Below, piece by piece: positions 1-11,345 of a stretch of DNA of 64,000 nucleotides. A program made the translations under genes and the position numbers. The stretch is from Lucifuga dentata. Taxonomy: Eukaryota; Chordata; Actinopteri; Ophidiiformes; Bythitidae. The first letter of the stretch is position 1. Each line of letters opens with the position of its first letter. Under the pieces are notes generated by a model, which was not told the DNA's origin, did no database searches, and saw only the letters and a program-made list of their open reading frames with translations. The DNA lies in contig VXCM01000425.1 of NCBI GenBank assembly GCA_014773175.1, forward strand, positions 62,001 through 126,000, given 5' to 3'.

Positions 1-609
1 GTATGTCAATAAAACCAAGCACTGCAACCATGGTCACTGGATGAAAGAACATATTATGGTGTGTTTAACTTCTGATTGAAGCTGGTTTCAGTGTATAAGG
101 AAAAGATTTCGGATAGAGTAGCAGCCAGCTAAGAAAATAAATTAAACTGGCAAGCAGCAAGTAGAAACAGCAAGTTGCAGAGCAGAGAGGAGCAGGAGGG
201 ACTTCACAGTCAAAGAACTTGTGACATTTTTGACTGGGACTGTTGATGAGATAGCACAAAGAATTACCTTGGTGTGTCAAAACAGTTTCTTTTTTTTTTC
301 CTTTTCATGCTTCGCAGCAAGCACCAATTTATAAAAAGAACAATGGAGTGAAGAAATTAGACTTTTCAAAAGAGTTTTTTTGGCAAGTTTAATGTGAGCA
401 GGTGCTTGATCGTCTGCAGAGGCAACGGCTACAGCGAGAAAGAGATTCCGATTGAGGTTTTTACTGCAAAATGTGAACAATTTTCAGTGTTTGACCCCCT
501 ATGTAGTTAAAAAATTTAGGAAAATTTAGTTGTTTTGTGACTGACAAATCTTTTCCTTATACTGGGAATAAATATAACACATCATATACCATAGTAATCA
601 TAATTAACA

Positions 610-644
<35 letters not shown>

Positions 645-986
645 CCTACCTACCTACCTATCATGGTTGTTCAACTTTGTTTCACTTTATTTTGGGTTAT
701 TAATTAGTAACACACAGGGATAACACATTGAGCAGCGTTCCATATAGCCAATTATCACCAGCCCACACTGTCTTGAAGTGCAAAATTTTAGCTGGATGAT
801 GAGAATTGTAAAAGACTAAAAAAAAAAAAAGCTACAATGGTTTTTACAACCGGTAGACATACAAAAGTGACAAGTTTGCAATTTTTAAGAGTCCTGCTGA
901 AAAATGCAACCTTTGTCCTGAGGGTGGTGCTTGAAGGAAGGCACTGCATTAAATATTACATGAAAGAAGAATAAAGTTGTTCTTAC
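1..986 (-). other. adgrl3: adgrl3 intron after the olfactomedin exon (partial)
   Basis: This is the 5' part of the intron that follows the olfactomedin exon. The donor is GTAAGA, read on the minus strand from base 986. The sequence is AT-rich and has no coding signal. It holds a tetranucleotide microsatellite (610-662), a short A-run near 820, and otherwise nothing I recognise. Small ORFs here show no family resemblance. The next exon of the gene, expected to encode the Ser/Thr-rich linker, lies beyond base 1. Confidence 0.85.
610..662. repeat. (TATC)n/(TACC)n tetranucleotide microsatellite
   Basis: About eight tandem TATC units are followed by four TACC units and then return to TATC. It is an imperfect compound microsatellite, intronic, and likely length-polymorphic. 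Confidence 0.95.
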
Positions 987-1787
987 CTAGCCTGTTGTCC
1001 AATGCTCCAAAGTCCAGAGAGTACTTCACCACATGGTAATTGTTCCAAACATACAGCAGATTGTCCCTGGGATTGTAATCCACGGCGGCGATGTACTGGT
1101 AGGAGTTTGGGAAGGGGATGTCTAGAAAGCCATCTTTACTGAGCTCTGTGTTGTAGATGTAGTCGATCTTGTTTCCTGTTGCTTCGTTGTCGTCGTCCTC
1201 GTAAACTGACTTCACCACGTAGAGGATTCCACAGATCATAAAGGCATTGGATGCTGATCGCTTGTCGTACGCTGTATCCCATGTCCCCTCGACCCGTAAC
1301 GTGTAGGGATTAAGTTGGCTGATAACAATCTTCCCGTTGTTCTGCTCAGTGGCGTAAATCACCCAAAGACCATTTTCATCAACGGCCAAGTCAATGTCTG
1401 ATTTCCCTCCCCAGCGGTACGGTGAGGTATCGTGATAGTTGGCATTGGCAATGATGGCCTCCCCACTTTTGATACGAGTCCGCAGATCAAATTTGACAAT
1501 GTTGCGTGTGCGCTCCTTGTTGAAGAAAAGTGCCCCGTCATAGACCACAAAGCCTGTTCCATCAACACGATGTGGAAGTTTATAAGTTGTTGTCGGCCTT
1601 CCAGCAATGAAGTCTTCTTTGGAGGAGTATTCAGTCAAGGTGTCAGTGCGGTAGGGCGTCCAGGGCATGTAGTATATCTTATCGGAGGCTTGAAGAGGGT
1701 CTTTGCACCAGGCTCCAGACTGATGGTCTGATTCAAAGAGGTGTTCACTCTGGTACACCCTGTGCAGAAGCCCGGGGCACAGGAATA
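987..1787 (-). CDS. adgrl3: adgrl3 exon: olfactomedin-like domain of latrophilin-3
   Basis: This 801-nt exon encodes nearly the whole olfactomedin-like (OLF) domain, the extracellular beta-propeller that in latrophilins binds FLRT proteins across the synapse. Its acceptor is TTTTGGCTCCGCAG (exon starts at 1787) and its donor is CTAG/GTAAGA (exon ends at 987), so it starts in phase 1 and ends in phase 1. Recognisable blocks in order are [130 protein letters not shown] and [20 protein letters not shown]. Cysteines lie in FLCPG, WCKD and MICG. The wording matches ADGRL3 rather than ADGRL1 or ADGRL2, for example [20 protein letters not shown] and [13 protein letters not shown]. Joined to the upstream 110-nt exon the first codon reads Ile (A/TA); joined to the microexon it reads Val (G/TA). 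I see no stop or frameshift. The paralogue call is from remembered family sequence. Confidence 0.98.
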
Positions 1788-4682
1788 CTGCGGAGCCAAA
1801 ATGAGGGAAAGACAAATCACAGAGTTACATTGGCATGTATGAGGAACCAGAAAATACTATAGAAACTAAATGCAGCAACATAGAAGTTTAAATTTTTCAT
1901 CATCATACCCTCTACAGAGATGTTGGGATGATCAGTTTTAGATTAAATCCCCAACAGATTGTTGATTATTTGACAAAAAAAAATGGAATTAATAATGTAA
2001 TCCATTTGATTTCTGAGGCTGTAAAATGCATGAAATTGTAAAGATATTGAGGACTAGATATTAAAAACATACAAAATAAATATAAATTCAACTTTGGATT
2101 TTACTGTTTCTAGCTCTCAGGTTGATTTCAATAAATTGTAATACGTTTCCTTGCTTTAATTCAATGATGTTTCCAGTTAGTCCCTGATCCGGAAGGCAAT
2201 TAACTTACAATGTCAGGGAACAAAAAGCCTTAGAGTGTGGGGGAGGGGTAACCCGATTAAGTCAGGGTTATCTCTCCTGACTTTACTGTATGGAAAGAAA
2301 GAAGTTACGTAATTTAAACTTACCACGTAGACTCCCTCAGAGAGCCACACACACAGGGGCACTTTTATTTTCGTTCTCTTCACTTTCTTTTTGAGAAATG
2401 GCTACACACTAACTTATAAATGTTTTTTTCTCATATTTTTATTTTCTAATCATCCAGTCACATTTTCACATCAGTTGGTAATAAATAATCTGAAATGTCT
2501 AATGCTACACGAACCCAAAGTCTAAAGATTTTGAGAAAAAAAAAAAAAGGCTATGCTATAATTANTAAAAAAAAAAAAAAAACAGTAATTCTATCCTGTA
2601 TACTGACTTCATGTCCATTATTTCAGCCATGAGACATTTTTAGTCATCATTATGATTTAAGATACCATAACTCATTATATGTCTGAGCTAGTTTGTCTGA
2701 GTCTCATACAGACCAAGGCAATAAAGCTGAAACAGGTCAATATTGGACTGGACAATTATGTCCATTATAGACAATTTTCTGTATGTTTAAAAAAAATATA
2801 ATCTTTATGTATTTTACAGGTGAATTGCCTGTTCTCTGGGTCTAAGAGGAATCAACCAAAAGGATGATTTATAAACAAGGAATTGGCTGTCTACCTATTA
2901 TGCCATTATAAAAAAACAAACAAACAAAAAAAAAAACCAATAATGTGGTTAAATAAACAAAAATCCAAAAAAAAAAAAAAAAAAAAAAAAAAGGCAAAAC
3001 TGTATAAATACATGGTAATAAAATAAATTAAAATAAAATAAAATAAATGATCCATGTAATTGACTTGAACAGGAGGAAAGATTCACAAAACGATATCTAA
3101 TGACTGGAGCTAATTTATTTTACGGGATTAATGTGTAACTGTTAATTTACTGAAAATGAGTGACAATTATTCATCATAAAGAGCAAATTGTTTAAAGAAG
3201 AAACAGAATTATTGGTCAAAGTGCAGGTCTGGGGTAAAGCAACAATAAAGAAATAAGTTACTGAAGTTGATCTCTTTCTCCATTAGCCTGAACCTGTGTG
3301 CATCACAAATAAAAACAAATGGTGTGTGAAGACTCCTTTCATTCTGATGGACCAGAAGCCTGACAGTGTGCTGACAGGTTGTTGAGGAGTAAAAGCTGCA
3401 CGCTCCGAGGAGGAGAAAGAGTTGAGGGGGAAAGCGGCGGTTGCTTTCTCTTGTAATCTCTTAAGATTAAACATGTTGTCTACCTGCAGGTGAAAAATGT
3501 GGCGAGATGCATCCCGTTGACATAGCGCCTCAGCGCACATCTCAGCGGCTGCTCTGCTAAATGCTAAGGGGGTTTGTTCTACGTTTGAAAAAGACAAGCT
3601 GCACTCGGGCTGTGAGGAGGGTGCAAAAGATGCTTTTTTTTTTTTTTTTTNTTTTTTTTTTTTTTTTTAAAGAGATGAAGTACAAATATGGAGGAGTGGA
3701 TGAAAGGTATTACAGAAGTGACACAAAAGCAATCATGGCTTTCATGGGGAATTTCACAAAACTACAATAGTACAGCCATTGCTGTAATTTTTAGACCTCC
3801 TTCACCTTCATTGCTCATTCTCTTCCCACAGATTTTGCTGATGTCTCATTAATTAATAACTATTATGAAACCTGAAATTTATTGCATAACTATTAAAGCA
3901 GAGACCTCTTTTTAATGATTTAATTTCCATATTTGACTTCAATCCAATTTAATAGTTAACAGCTGATAAAGTCAGCTTACTGGCAGGAGATGAAGCAAAC
4001 ACAAAGCTCTTGGGCACAAGTAAAGCCCTCGCATATGTTCTACAGCATGATGCGGTGCTGATAAGGTATGAATATGAGAGCCGTAATCTCTCTCCAATAT
4101 TGACCAGCAAGTCCCTGAAGGTTATAGCCATCATCATGCTAGAGTTATAATCAAAAAATGCTGACAGCTTATTGGACAAGCTATTGATCAGCCTGTACAC
4201 CTCTGCTTTAATATTATTCAGCTGATAAAACAGCGCTAGAATAATCTTCAGTTATTACAGGAAATAAAAACTTCTCAGGGGTACAGAAGGTCAGTGGAGA
4301 GTAGCTCTTCAATGACATAAAAAATTACACATGCTAATATAAAAATAAATGATATTTTGTCAATCTGTGGCACTGTTGAAAAAGCAAGCATGAATGCAGG
4401 AGTGCAAATAGTTTATGTTAATAGTCACAGTTTTGGACAAAATTAGACAGAATTTGTATAAAAGCATTTTGATCAATAATTCTTAATGTTGTTTGTTTCC
4501 CTTTCTTTTTCCCCTTGAAAAACATGTGTAATCACACCAACGAAACACACTATGATCACAAGTCAGAAACCTGCTGTAGCAACCCCTCACCAAAACAAAA
4601 GCATGGACCCAAATGAAAATGCATGTGGGGAGAAAAAAAAAAAAAAAAAAAAAGAATAGAAAAGTTGTTGGCATTTAGTTAC
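1788..4682 (-). other. adgrl3: adgrl3 intron between microexon and olfactomedin exon
   Basis: This intron of about 2.9 kb is AT-rich. It contains many homopolymers: A-runs near 2538, 2567 and 2968-2992; a T-run of about 30 interrupted by an N at 3651; and an A-run at 4629-4652, which is a T-run on the transcript strand about 30 nt downstream of the microexon donor. Single Ns at 2565 and 3651 sit in or beside homopolymers and mark assembly joins. I see no gene or transposon here. Confidence 0.8.
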
Positions 4683-4697
4683 CTTTTTGTTCCACTT
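4683..4697 (-). CDS. adgrl3: adgrl3 15-nt microexon encoding KVEQK (lectin-olfactomedin linker insert)
   Basis: Read on the minus strand, the sequence is AAATAG/AAGTGGAACAAAAAG/GTAACT: a 15-nt exon with canonical AG and GT borders. The upstream exon ends in phase 1 with A, so the codons are A/AA GTG GAA CAA AAA G/, which give Lys-Val-Glu-Gln-Lys, and the last G begins a Val codon in the olfactomedin exon. This is the alternatively spliced five-residue insert known between the lectin and olfactomedin domains of latrophilins (splice site A), reported in the family to tune teneurin binding. It is flanked by phase-1 introns, so it can be included or skipped without a frameshift. The five-residue match at the expected place, in the expected phase, makes a chance match unlikely. 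Inclusion itself cannot be seen from DNA. Confidence 0.93.
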
Positions 4698-4740
4698 CTA
4701 TTTTTAGGCATAAAGGGGAGAAAAAGACAGAAAATAAAGA
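4698..4740 (-). promoter_or_regulatory. adgrl3: 3' splice-site region of the KVEQK microexon
   Basis: On the minus strand a pyrimidine-rich tract of about 30 nt, with TTCTGTCTTTTTCTCCCC in its middle, leads into ATGCCTAAAAATAG and then the exon. A TGC triplet (4710-4708) lies between the polypyrimidine tract and the AG. This is the arrangement described for neuronal microexons controlled by SRRM4/nSR100, whose UGC motif sits just upstream of the acceptor. The CU-rich tract could also bind PTB-family repressors. The motifs are seen; the regulation is inferred. Confidence 0.55.
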
Positions 4741-4941
4741 ACAGATTACTTATGTGATAACTGGATAAAGTCTGTTTTTTTTTTTTTTTTTTTTAAGCTT
4801 TTAACAGTCATATACAGTAAAAGTACAAGAATAGCATGGGGTTAGTGGAAAAGACAAACTTTTTAATCATAAGCTGTTTGGAAGGAGAAATGAGCACAGC
4901 TTCACTCATGAGCCTGTAGGAAAAAGACAGATTCATTAGAT

Positions 4942-4978
<37 letters not shown>

Positions 4979-7327
4979 ACCTTTTCCAGTGATGGTGGGT
5001 GATGAGAAAGTATTTTTCTACACTGGACACTCAAAGCAACAATCAAACATATGGACGGTGTCTAAGGAACAATTGAGTAATGGTCAGCCACTGTTTGAAT
5101 CACAAATTATGGCTGAAACAAACCGATGAGGCAAATTATCATGAGCATATTGATTCCTCAATTATGAGACAGCGACAATGGTGGAAAACACCCTTAAATT
5201 CTTGAGTGCTGTTGTTATGCCCATGTAGGCCACTAATCTGATGCAGTAAAGGTTTAAAGGTTTAAAGGTTTTCATAAATCAGTACGCGCTGCAGATTAAT
5301 GCTGCAGCCATGTCTTATCTGGCTTGAAGCTATTAATGTGGAAAAAGAAACTGCAGCTTGGATATCAGGGCGAGATTACATGTGGAGGCAGAGTAACGTG
5401 TGGAACATCAACCACGCCCATCATCACAACCATGCCTCTACAACAAAATGAAGTTCACTGGGTTAGCTTTAAGGTAGCTTATCAGGTGTTACTCCGCCAC
5501 TGTGTAACCCCGTTCCAAGCTCCTAGACTCAACAAAGACCCTCTCAAATAAACAGCAACTTAGAATTAGAAATACTACCTATTATGATGTTACATTGACA
5601 CAATATGAGAAAAATATCATAAACCACACATAAACATAAGGTTTGTGATGGTACAGCAATAAGATCAAGCTGGATAAAAACATTACTGAGTGTGTAATAT
5701 AGACTGGTAGCTTTGAACTTTTTTTTAATTATGACCACTTCATTTATCTGATCATTCTGCCACACTTCACTTTACAGTGACGTCAACGCCTAAAGCACCA
5801 CTTACATACTTAAGTGTAAAACTAAACCAGCTGTGCCCAAAACCGGAGCTTGCGGGTGGATGCCACTCTCATCTCTCTCCTTATGTCAGTGATCAGCGGC
5901 TTTCAACATTTTCCAGTACAGTTACCATGTATTTTCATATCTGTGGTGTGCATTTTAGCCGATCTGTCTGCATCTCCAGCTGCTCCCAAACACGAACAGT
6001 TAAACCACTCACACATCATGTAACTGGTTAAACTTATTATGTCCAATAGTAAGACAAATTATCTCATACCAATGTCGAATCTGCCTCTCACCATCTGAGC
6101 ACAGAGTGCAAAAATATTGGAGGCGATCACTCGTCTCACTCATATCTGAGGGTTCACCAGTGGCTCTTAAATGGAAAATTCCTGCTGCCCATTATTTTTA
6201 AGAAGCCACACCTTCAAAGTCTGATACAGCTGGTTGCTATGGTGACACTGATGGCATCGCTATTCCTTCAGGGTCTACATATGCTTGCTGATGAAGTTCA
6301 GTACTACCACCGCCGTCAAACCAGCAACATTATCTTTTACTTAGAGTAAAAATAAACAACTGTACACTAATATATAATTGTTCACAAGAAGTGTATTTTC
6401 ATGTATGATCCTGTTTTATTAAATGTGAGTAAATTTCAAATTAAACTAACTACTATTATGATTCTCCACTTATAAAAAGACAGGTATGCTTTATGCTAAA
6501 GATCTGCTAAAACCTGAAATAAATGGTAACATTTTAACTATCTACACACAACATGTATCACACCCTCATGTTAATATACTGTTCTCTTTCATGGCTCTTT
6601 GCTGGTCACTCCCACTTGTATTAGGGGTTAGTGTCAGGACAAACATGCACCCAGCGTGCCTGCTCCTATCCCTTCCTTCCCTGTAATCCTGGTTCTAATA
6701 AGAGAGGATTAACCTCTGTTACCAGGGCTTACAAGAGTCTTCCCCTCCAAATGGAGAGTGCAACCAAGTGAGGTATGGAGGTCAGCGGGTAGAGGTATGG
6801 GGGGGGGTGAAGTTTATAAGTAGGAAAGTTATTAGAGCGAACCAATATTAATGCAGGTTGGTGAGCCAATGAAAAAGAGAGAAGGACGCTGAGCTGTATC
6901 AGGCAAGGGAAAGAGCAAAAACTAGAGAAATAACAGGGAGGGGAGCCGTCTGCACACTGTTACCACATGGTACCTCATCAACAGGAAGCATTCGAATTGA
7001 AACATGATAAGTCCATACCAAGCCACAGCAACAATAGCTCTGGGCTACAATTAAATTGCCATTACTGGCAACTCCAGTTTTCCAATAATGCTGTACTGCA
7101 TGTGGACATCACAGACCAAATCAAAGTAAACAGCCAAAACTCCTCGATCAAAGGCTCTTCACCTCCCATGAGCAACGTCCACACAACAGGGAACCACGGG
7201 GCAGCCAGCCTTCCTGATTGAGCGATTGCTAACAGCAGTGAGGGGAAAGGAGGGTAATGATCTATAGGAAAAGGCATTAGCAGGGGGATGTGAGAAGTGG
7301 TATATGACGCAATAGCCAGGGGAGGTG

Positions 7328-7458
7328 GTGTGAGAAGCGAGTAAAGGATGCAGATGAAAACCCCGACAAGCAAATCAGCCACTCCCAGGGTANGTGTGAG
7401 AAGCGAGTAAAGGATGCAGATGAAAACCCCGACAAGCAAATCAGCCACTCCCAGGGTA
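7328..7458. other. 65-bp exact duplication around a single N (likely unmerged contig overlap)
   Basis: Bases 7328-7392 and 7394-7458 are identical over 65 bp and are separated only by the N at 7393. The copies start GTGTGAGAAGCGAGT and end CACTCCCAGGGTA. Exact identity with both edges abutting the N is best explained by two contig ends that overlap but were scaffolded with a 1-base gap. The true sequence probably has one copy. Confidence 0.85.
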
Positions 7459-9239
7459 ACTGTTACGTGGCCTATCTTGCTGTCACTTGACCAGAATATA
7501 TTGCTTGATATGCCAAGGTCACCCCTTCAAACCGCTTTGTTCATGTCGTGTCCAGTCATGTTACACTACACCTACACAACAAACTGAGCTGTACCTGTAA
7601 TATGCACCCTGGATATCCATGGCGAGTGCGTCACAATATGAGGCAGGTGAAGGGAAACCAGAACGAGATGAAGAACTGATTTGTTTGAAAAAGCTTCTCT
7701 TCACCCCACCAGCCCCATTGTGACCCTAATAGGATTTTGGTCACGCTTGCCATTGAGTTGCTAAAGAGCACTTAGCTCTCTCATCCTCTCATCTCTTGCA
7801 TCTCATCCATTTCTCTCTTCTTTTTGTCTTTTTCTGACCCTCTCTCTCCACTTGTTGGTACTATTATCTGAGGAGACTAAAAATTTCAACAAAATGCACC
7901 TAAATACAAATCGAAAAAATATGAGTTATTTTGAAGTCAATTTGTCCTCGACAAACAGATTCCATCATTTGACACAAAATAGCTCCTTGGCTGTCTCATT
8001 CAATAGTCCAGAGTGTGTTCCATTGTGCTCTCTGTTGTAGATTAATGTCTGTTTTTAATTATGGCTTATGGCAGACAGTAGCTTTTGCACAAGATCTACT
8101 AGTTTCATGATAATTTGGAGGTATATGGAAATACACTACATGGTGATGATAACAGTAATGATGAGCACATGGCTCTTCAATACACTATATTTCAATAAAA
8201 TCTAATTAAAACAGCAAACAAGGTATTGAATCAAAGATTTAAATAACAGAAGAGAATGACAACTTTAAAGCAGAAATTGCATCAAATCTCTGAGGAGTAG
8301 CACCCAACAATGTCTGCTGGTTGGTTCTCCTCAACCCTTTAGAGAGTTTAGAGGACTTGGAACCACTCAGTACACATGCACATTAAAACTCTAATACTTT
8401 GATTCTATTCTGTTTATAGAAAAAGGTCTAACATCACAGGAACACCAAAATCGGTCTGAAATTTGTGAAAATCGTGCTCCAAGTTTATTCAAACATGTAA
8501 ATAGTAAATAAATAATCCATCAGTTTATAGACTGCATAAGCTTTCTGTGCATGCAGTTCCTCACATGGCATACTTCTGTAAGCTGATTAAGCAACAAATC
8601 ACGTATGTTCAGCCAACGATGGAATTCTATTATTCCATCTACGTGTATGTCTTACTCCATTCTATCTTAATCACAATACAGACAACAAATGGAGTACAGC
8701 TATCATGTAAACAAACTGACATTTTCAATGATTTAAGAGGCACAACTGACTCTTGTATTTAGTGAAAAAAAGCTGTTTTGGGGGATTTTTTTATTTGTGC
8801 TACAAGTGATTATAAATCAGCAAGCATTTTGTCAAAGAAATTGTATCTTATGAAAATTAAAGTATTTAATTCAGGTATTTATTAAGTTTAAGTATTTAAT
8901 AAAATTTTAATATTTATTTTTAAAGTTTTCAAACCATTACAAGCACTGTAAAACTACAACAAAACTACATTTTGTAATAATTCTTGAAATATTGCTGTAG
9001 CAATTGGAAGAATGTTTCACCTCAATAATAAAACCACTCGTCAAGGTCTGGAGGAAAAGCAGAATATGTTTCTATTTGTCTCACTGAAGATGGCCAGCTG
9101 TAATTACCACTCCCAGGCTGCCAACATAAACCAGAGGGAGGAGTGCCATCGCTGGCAAGGGCAAAAAACTGTTTCCTAAATTTACAGATCTCATGAATAG
9201 GCATATTGATGTCCAAGAGTCCCTTTTTACCCTTATCTA

Positions 9240-9530
9240 TCCAGGATAGCTCCACTGAGGACAAATGCTCTTTTTCACCAATACCCTGCTTCACACTCGC
9301 ACAGTTACAGTACACACATACACACCTGGAAGCTGCCCAATACAAACACACTCTTATCTGTTGGCCATTGAGCAACTCCACTGGAGCAGCTGGGGATTAA
9401 GTATATTGCTCTAGGACACCTCAACAGTGGGTTTATGATGGATGGGCGAGCACTGCTCATTCACTTCCCCATCCAGATTTTATCACACTGGTCTGCAGAT
9501 TGGACCCTGCTGCCCACACAAATCCATGCC
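9240..9530 (+). repeat. Diverged teleost dispersed repeat fragment
   Basis: The segment contains phrases I recognise from a repeat widespread in fish genomes: CTGGAAGCTGCCCAATACAA, then GAGCAGCTGGGGATTAAG, then TTGCTCTAGGACACCTCAAC, then CTGCTCATTCACTTCCCC and CCAGATTTTATCACACTGGT. It carries no ORF of its own. I cannot assign the superfamily (SINE-like or non-autonomous DNA transposon) from sequence alone, and the edges are approximate. Confidence 0.5.
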
Positions 9531-11228
9531 TCTAAATAAGTAAGTTATATATTTGATATTTATGCTGTTTTGTATCATCAATATTTTGTCTCTGTTTGGA
9601 TATTTGAAAGTGATGGATGCCTAAGCAGAACAAGGTGTTCTATCAGACCTTGGCTACCAATCAACAGGTTTGGGTAAAGAATAAATAGTGCTTTCAGACA
9701 TTAAATTTAGAACCAAATTATCCAGAACTGAGTAGGAACTTTACTGAGTTCCTTTTCTCACGTTACTATTACGCTTCAATGTACCATGAAGACTGCAGAA
9801 ATTAGAGTGGCATTTATAGCACGATGGCCACGTTATTTCTACACGTGATAAAAAACAACCACAAACAACAACAACAACAACACAGAGGGAATTCAGCTTG
9901 TTTTCTTAGATTTTTTTTTGTTTGTTTTTTTTTTGTTTTCTGCTTTATTTTATGACTATCCACCAGAAAGAGAAGAGCTGGAAGGAGAACATGATTCTTT
10001 GTAAAAATTGTGGTGTTTGATGATGAAACTGAGCTACAAATTCCATGCTGGTAACGTGCAAGAATGGCAGGATTGTTATAAGAGAAAATACACAAACGCG
10101 TGTGATACATTTAGTGAATTAACTGATATATTTTAACAAACCATCCATTCCGTTTTACACTCTGTTTTGGGAGGCTGTGTGGAGCCTGAAACAGCTTGGA
10201 TGCTGCGTGGATCACCTTGCCAAACACATGAAGTTGGAAAAGGTCACATGGCCTGTGGTAGCTTATGTAATTGGTCAAGCTGTTGTACCTCATCAAACAA
10301 GCTGCATGGGCAAGCTATTCCATCAAAATGAATTATTAGTGTTTCCATAGTAAAGGCATTATGTATTCCACTCCTGTCTATACTAGCTGTTCATTACAAC
10401 CAAAAACTTACAGTAAATCATTAAAAAAATCATCGCACTCAAGTACCCTACTGTTTAGCCCTACCAAAAAAATACAATAATAATACCACTACTTAATATT
10501 TTCCATCCTGCATTTGCTCAGATAATGCATAACTTCAACCATGATTCACCTGAGAAATCACGTTGAATACTTATTGTAGTCTACTTCCTATTTAAGCCAC
10601 GTGCTGAGCAGCTAACAATGGAGACCTTTAGCTGCATATGAGCACCGACCCTGTCATGTGAGCCATAGCTGTATGGATTTTCATTTAAATAATTAACGCT
10701 TCTCAATTTCACACTAATGGTTGAGAGGTGTCGGAATGGAATCATTAGCCGCTAATAGAGATTCATGGCTGAATGGCAGCAATAGTTTTTGTAATATTTC
10801 CCCATTTTTTCCGACCTCCCGCGCTCTCAACCAAGGAGATGCAGAGTACAAACCCCTTAAGTTCGTCCCACCCGCTTTTTAATTAATGACACAAATTAAG
10901 AGCCTTTGAATAGCATGTGCCTAAGGATGGGGGAGGACATGCAGGCGGCCATCTCTCATGTAGTATTCTCTCTTCATCTTTCCCATTTTCTCCTACCATT
11001 TCCCTTTTTTGGCGCTCATGAGTCTCCCATATCATCATTACAAGTTCCATTTCTCAACAGCCCTCTTTTCTTTTCAACCACTTGTCTGTTCTCTTCTCAT
11101 ACTTATTCAATCTCCTCCCGTGTCTCCTTTCCATCTCCATAGCTTCTCCCCCTTAATACTGAGAAGGAGCTATGCTATTTCATAACCTTGACAATGCAGG
11201 AGACTGTGCATATGTGCTCGCTCTTCTG

Positions 11229-11230
<2 letters not shown>

Positions 11231-11262
<32 letters not shown>

Positions 11263-11288
11263 TCTCTCTTTGAGGGACAGGTGCAAGN

Positions 11289-11320
<32 letters not shown>

Positions 11321-11345
11321 TCTCTCTTTGAGGGACAGGTGCAAG
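11231..11345. repeat. (TG)n microsatellite duplicated around an N
   Basis: A TG repeat followed by TTTGTCTCTCTTTGAGGGAC occurs twice, ending at 11287 and at 11345, with the N at 11288 between the copies. The repeat is real; the second copy is probably an assembly overlap of about 57 bp, though the dinucleotide run blurs its exact left edge. Confidence 0.8.

Noticed and set aside
610..662. Regular tandem repeat considered as CRISPR-like
   Set aside because: It is a 4-bp microsatellite without spacers, in vertebrate DNA.
1432..1731. Plus-strand open frame inside the olfactomedin exon
   Set aside because: Antisense shadow of a strongly recognised coding exon.
7328..7458. Tandem duplication as a biological repeat unit
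   Set aside because: The exact copies abut a lone N and match the length of several other N-split copies, so assembly overlap is the simpler explanation.
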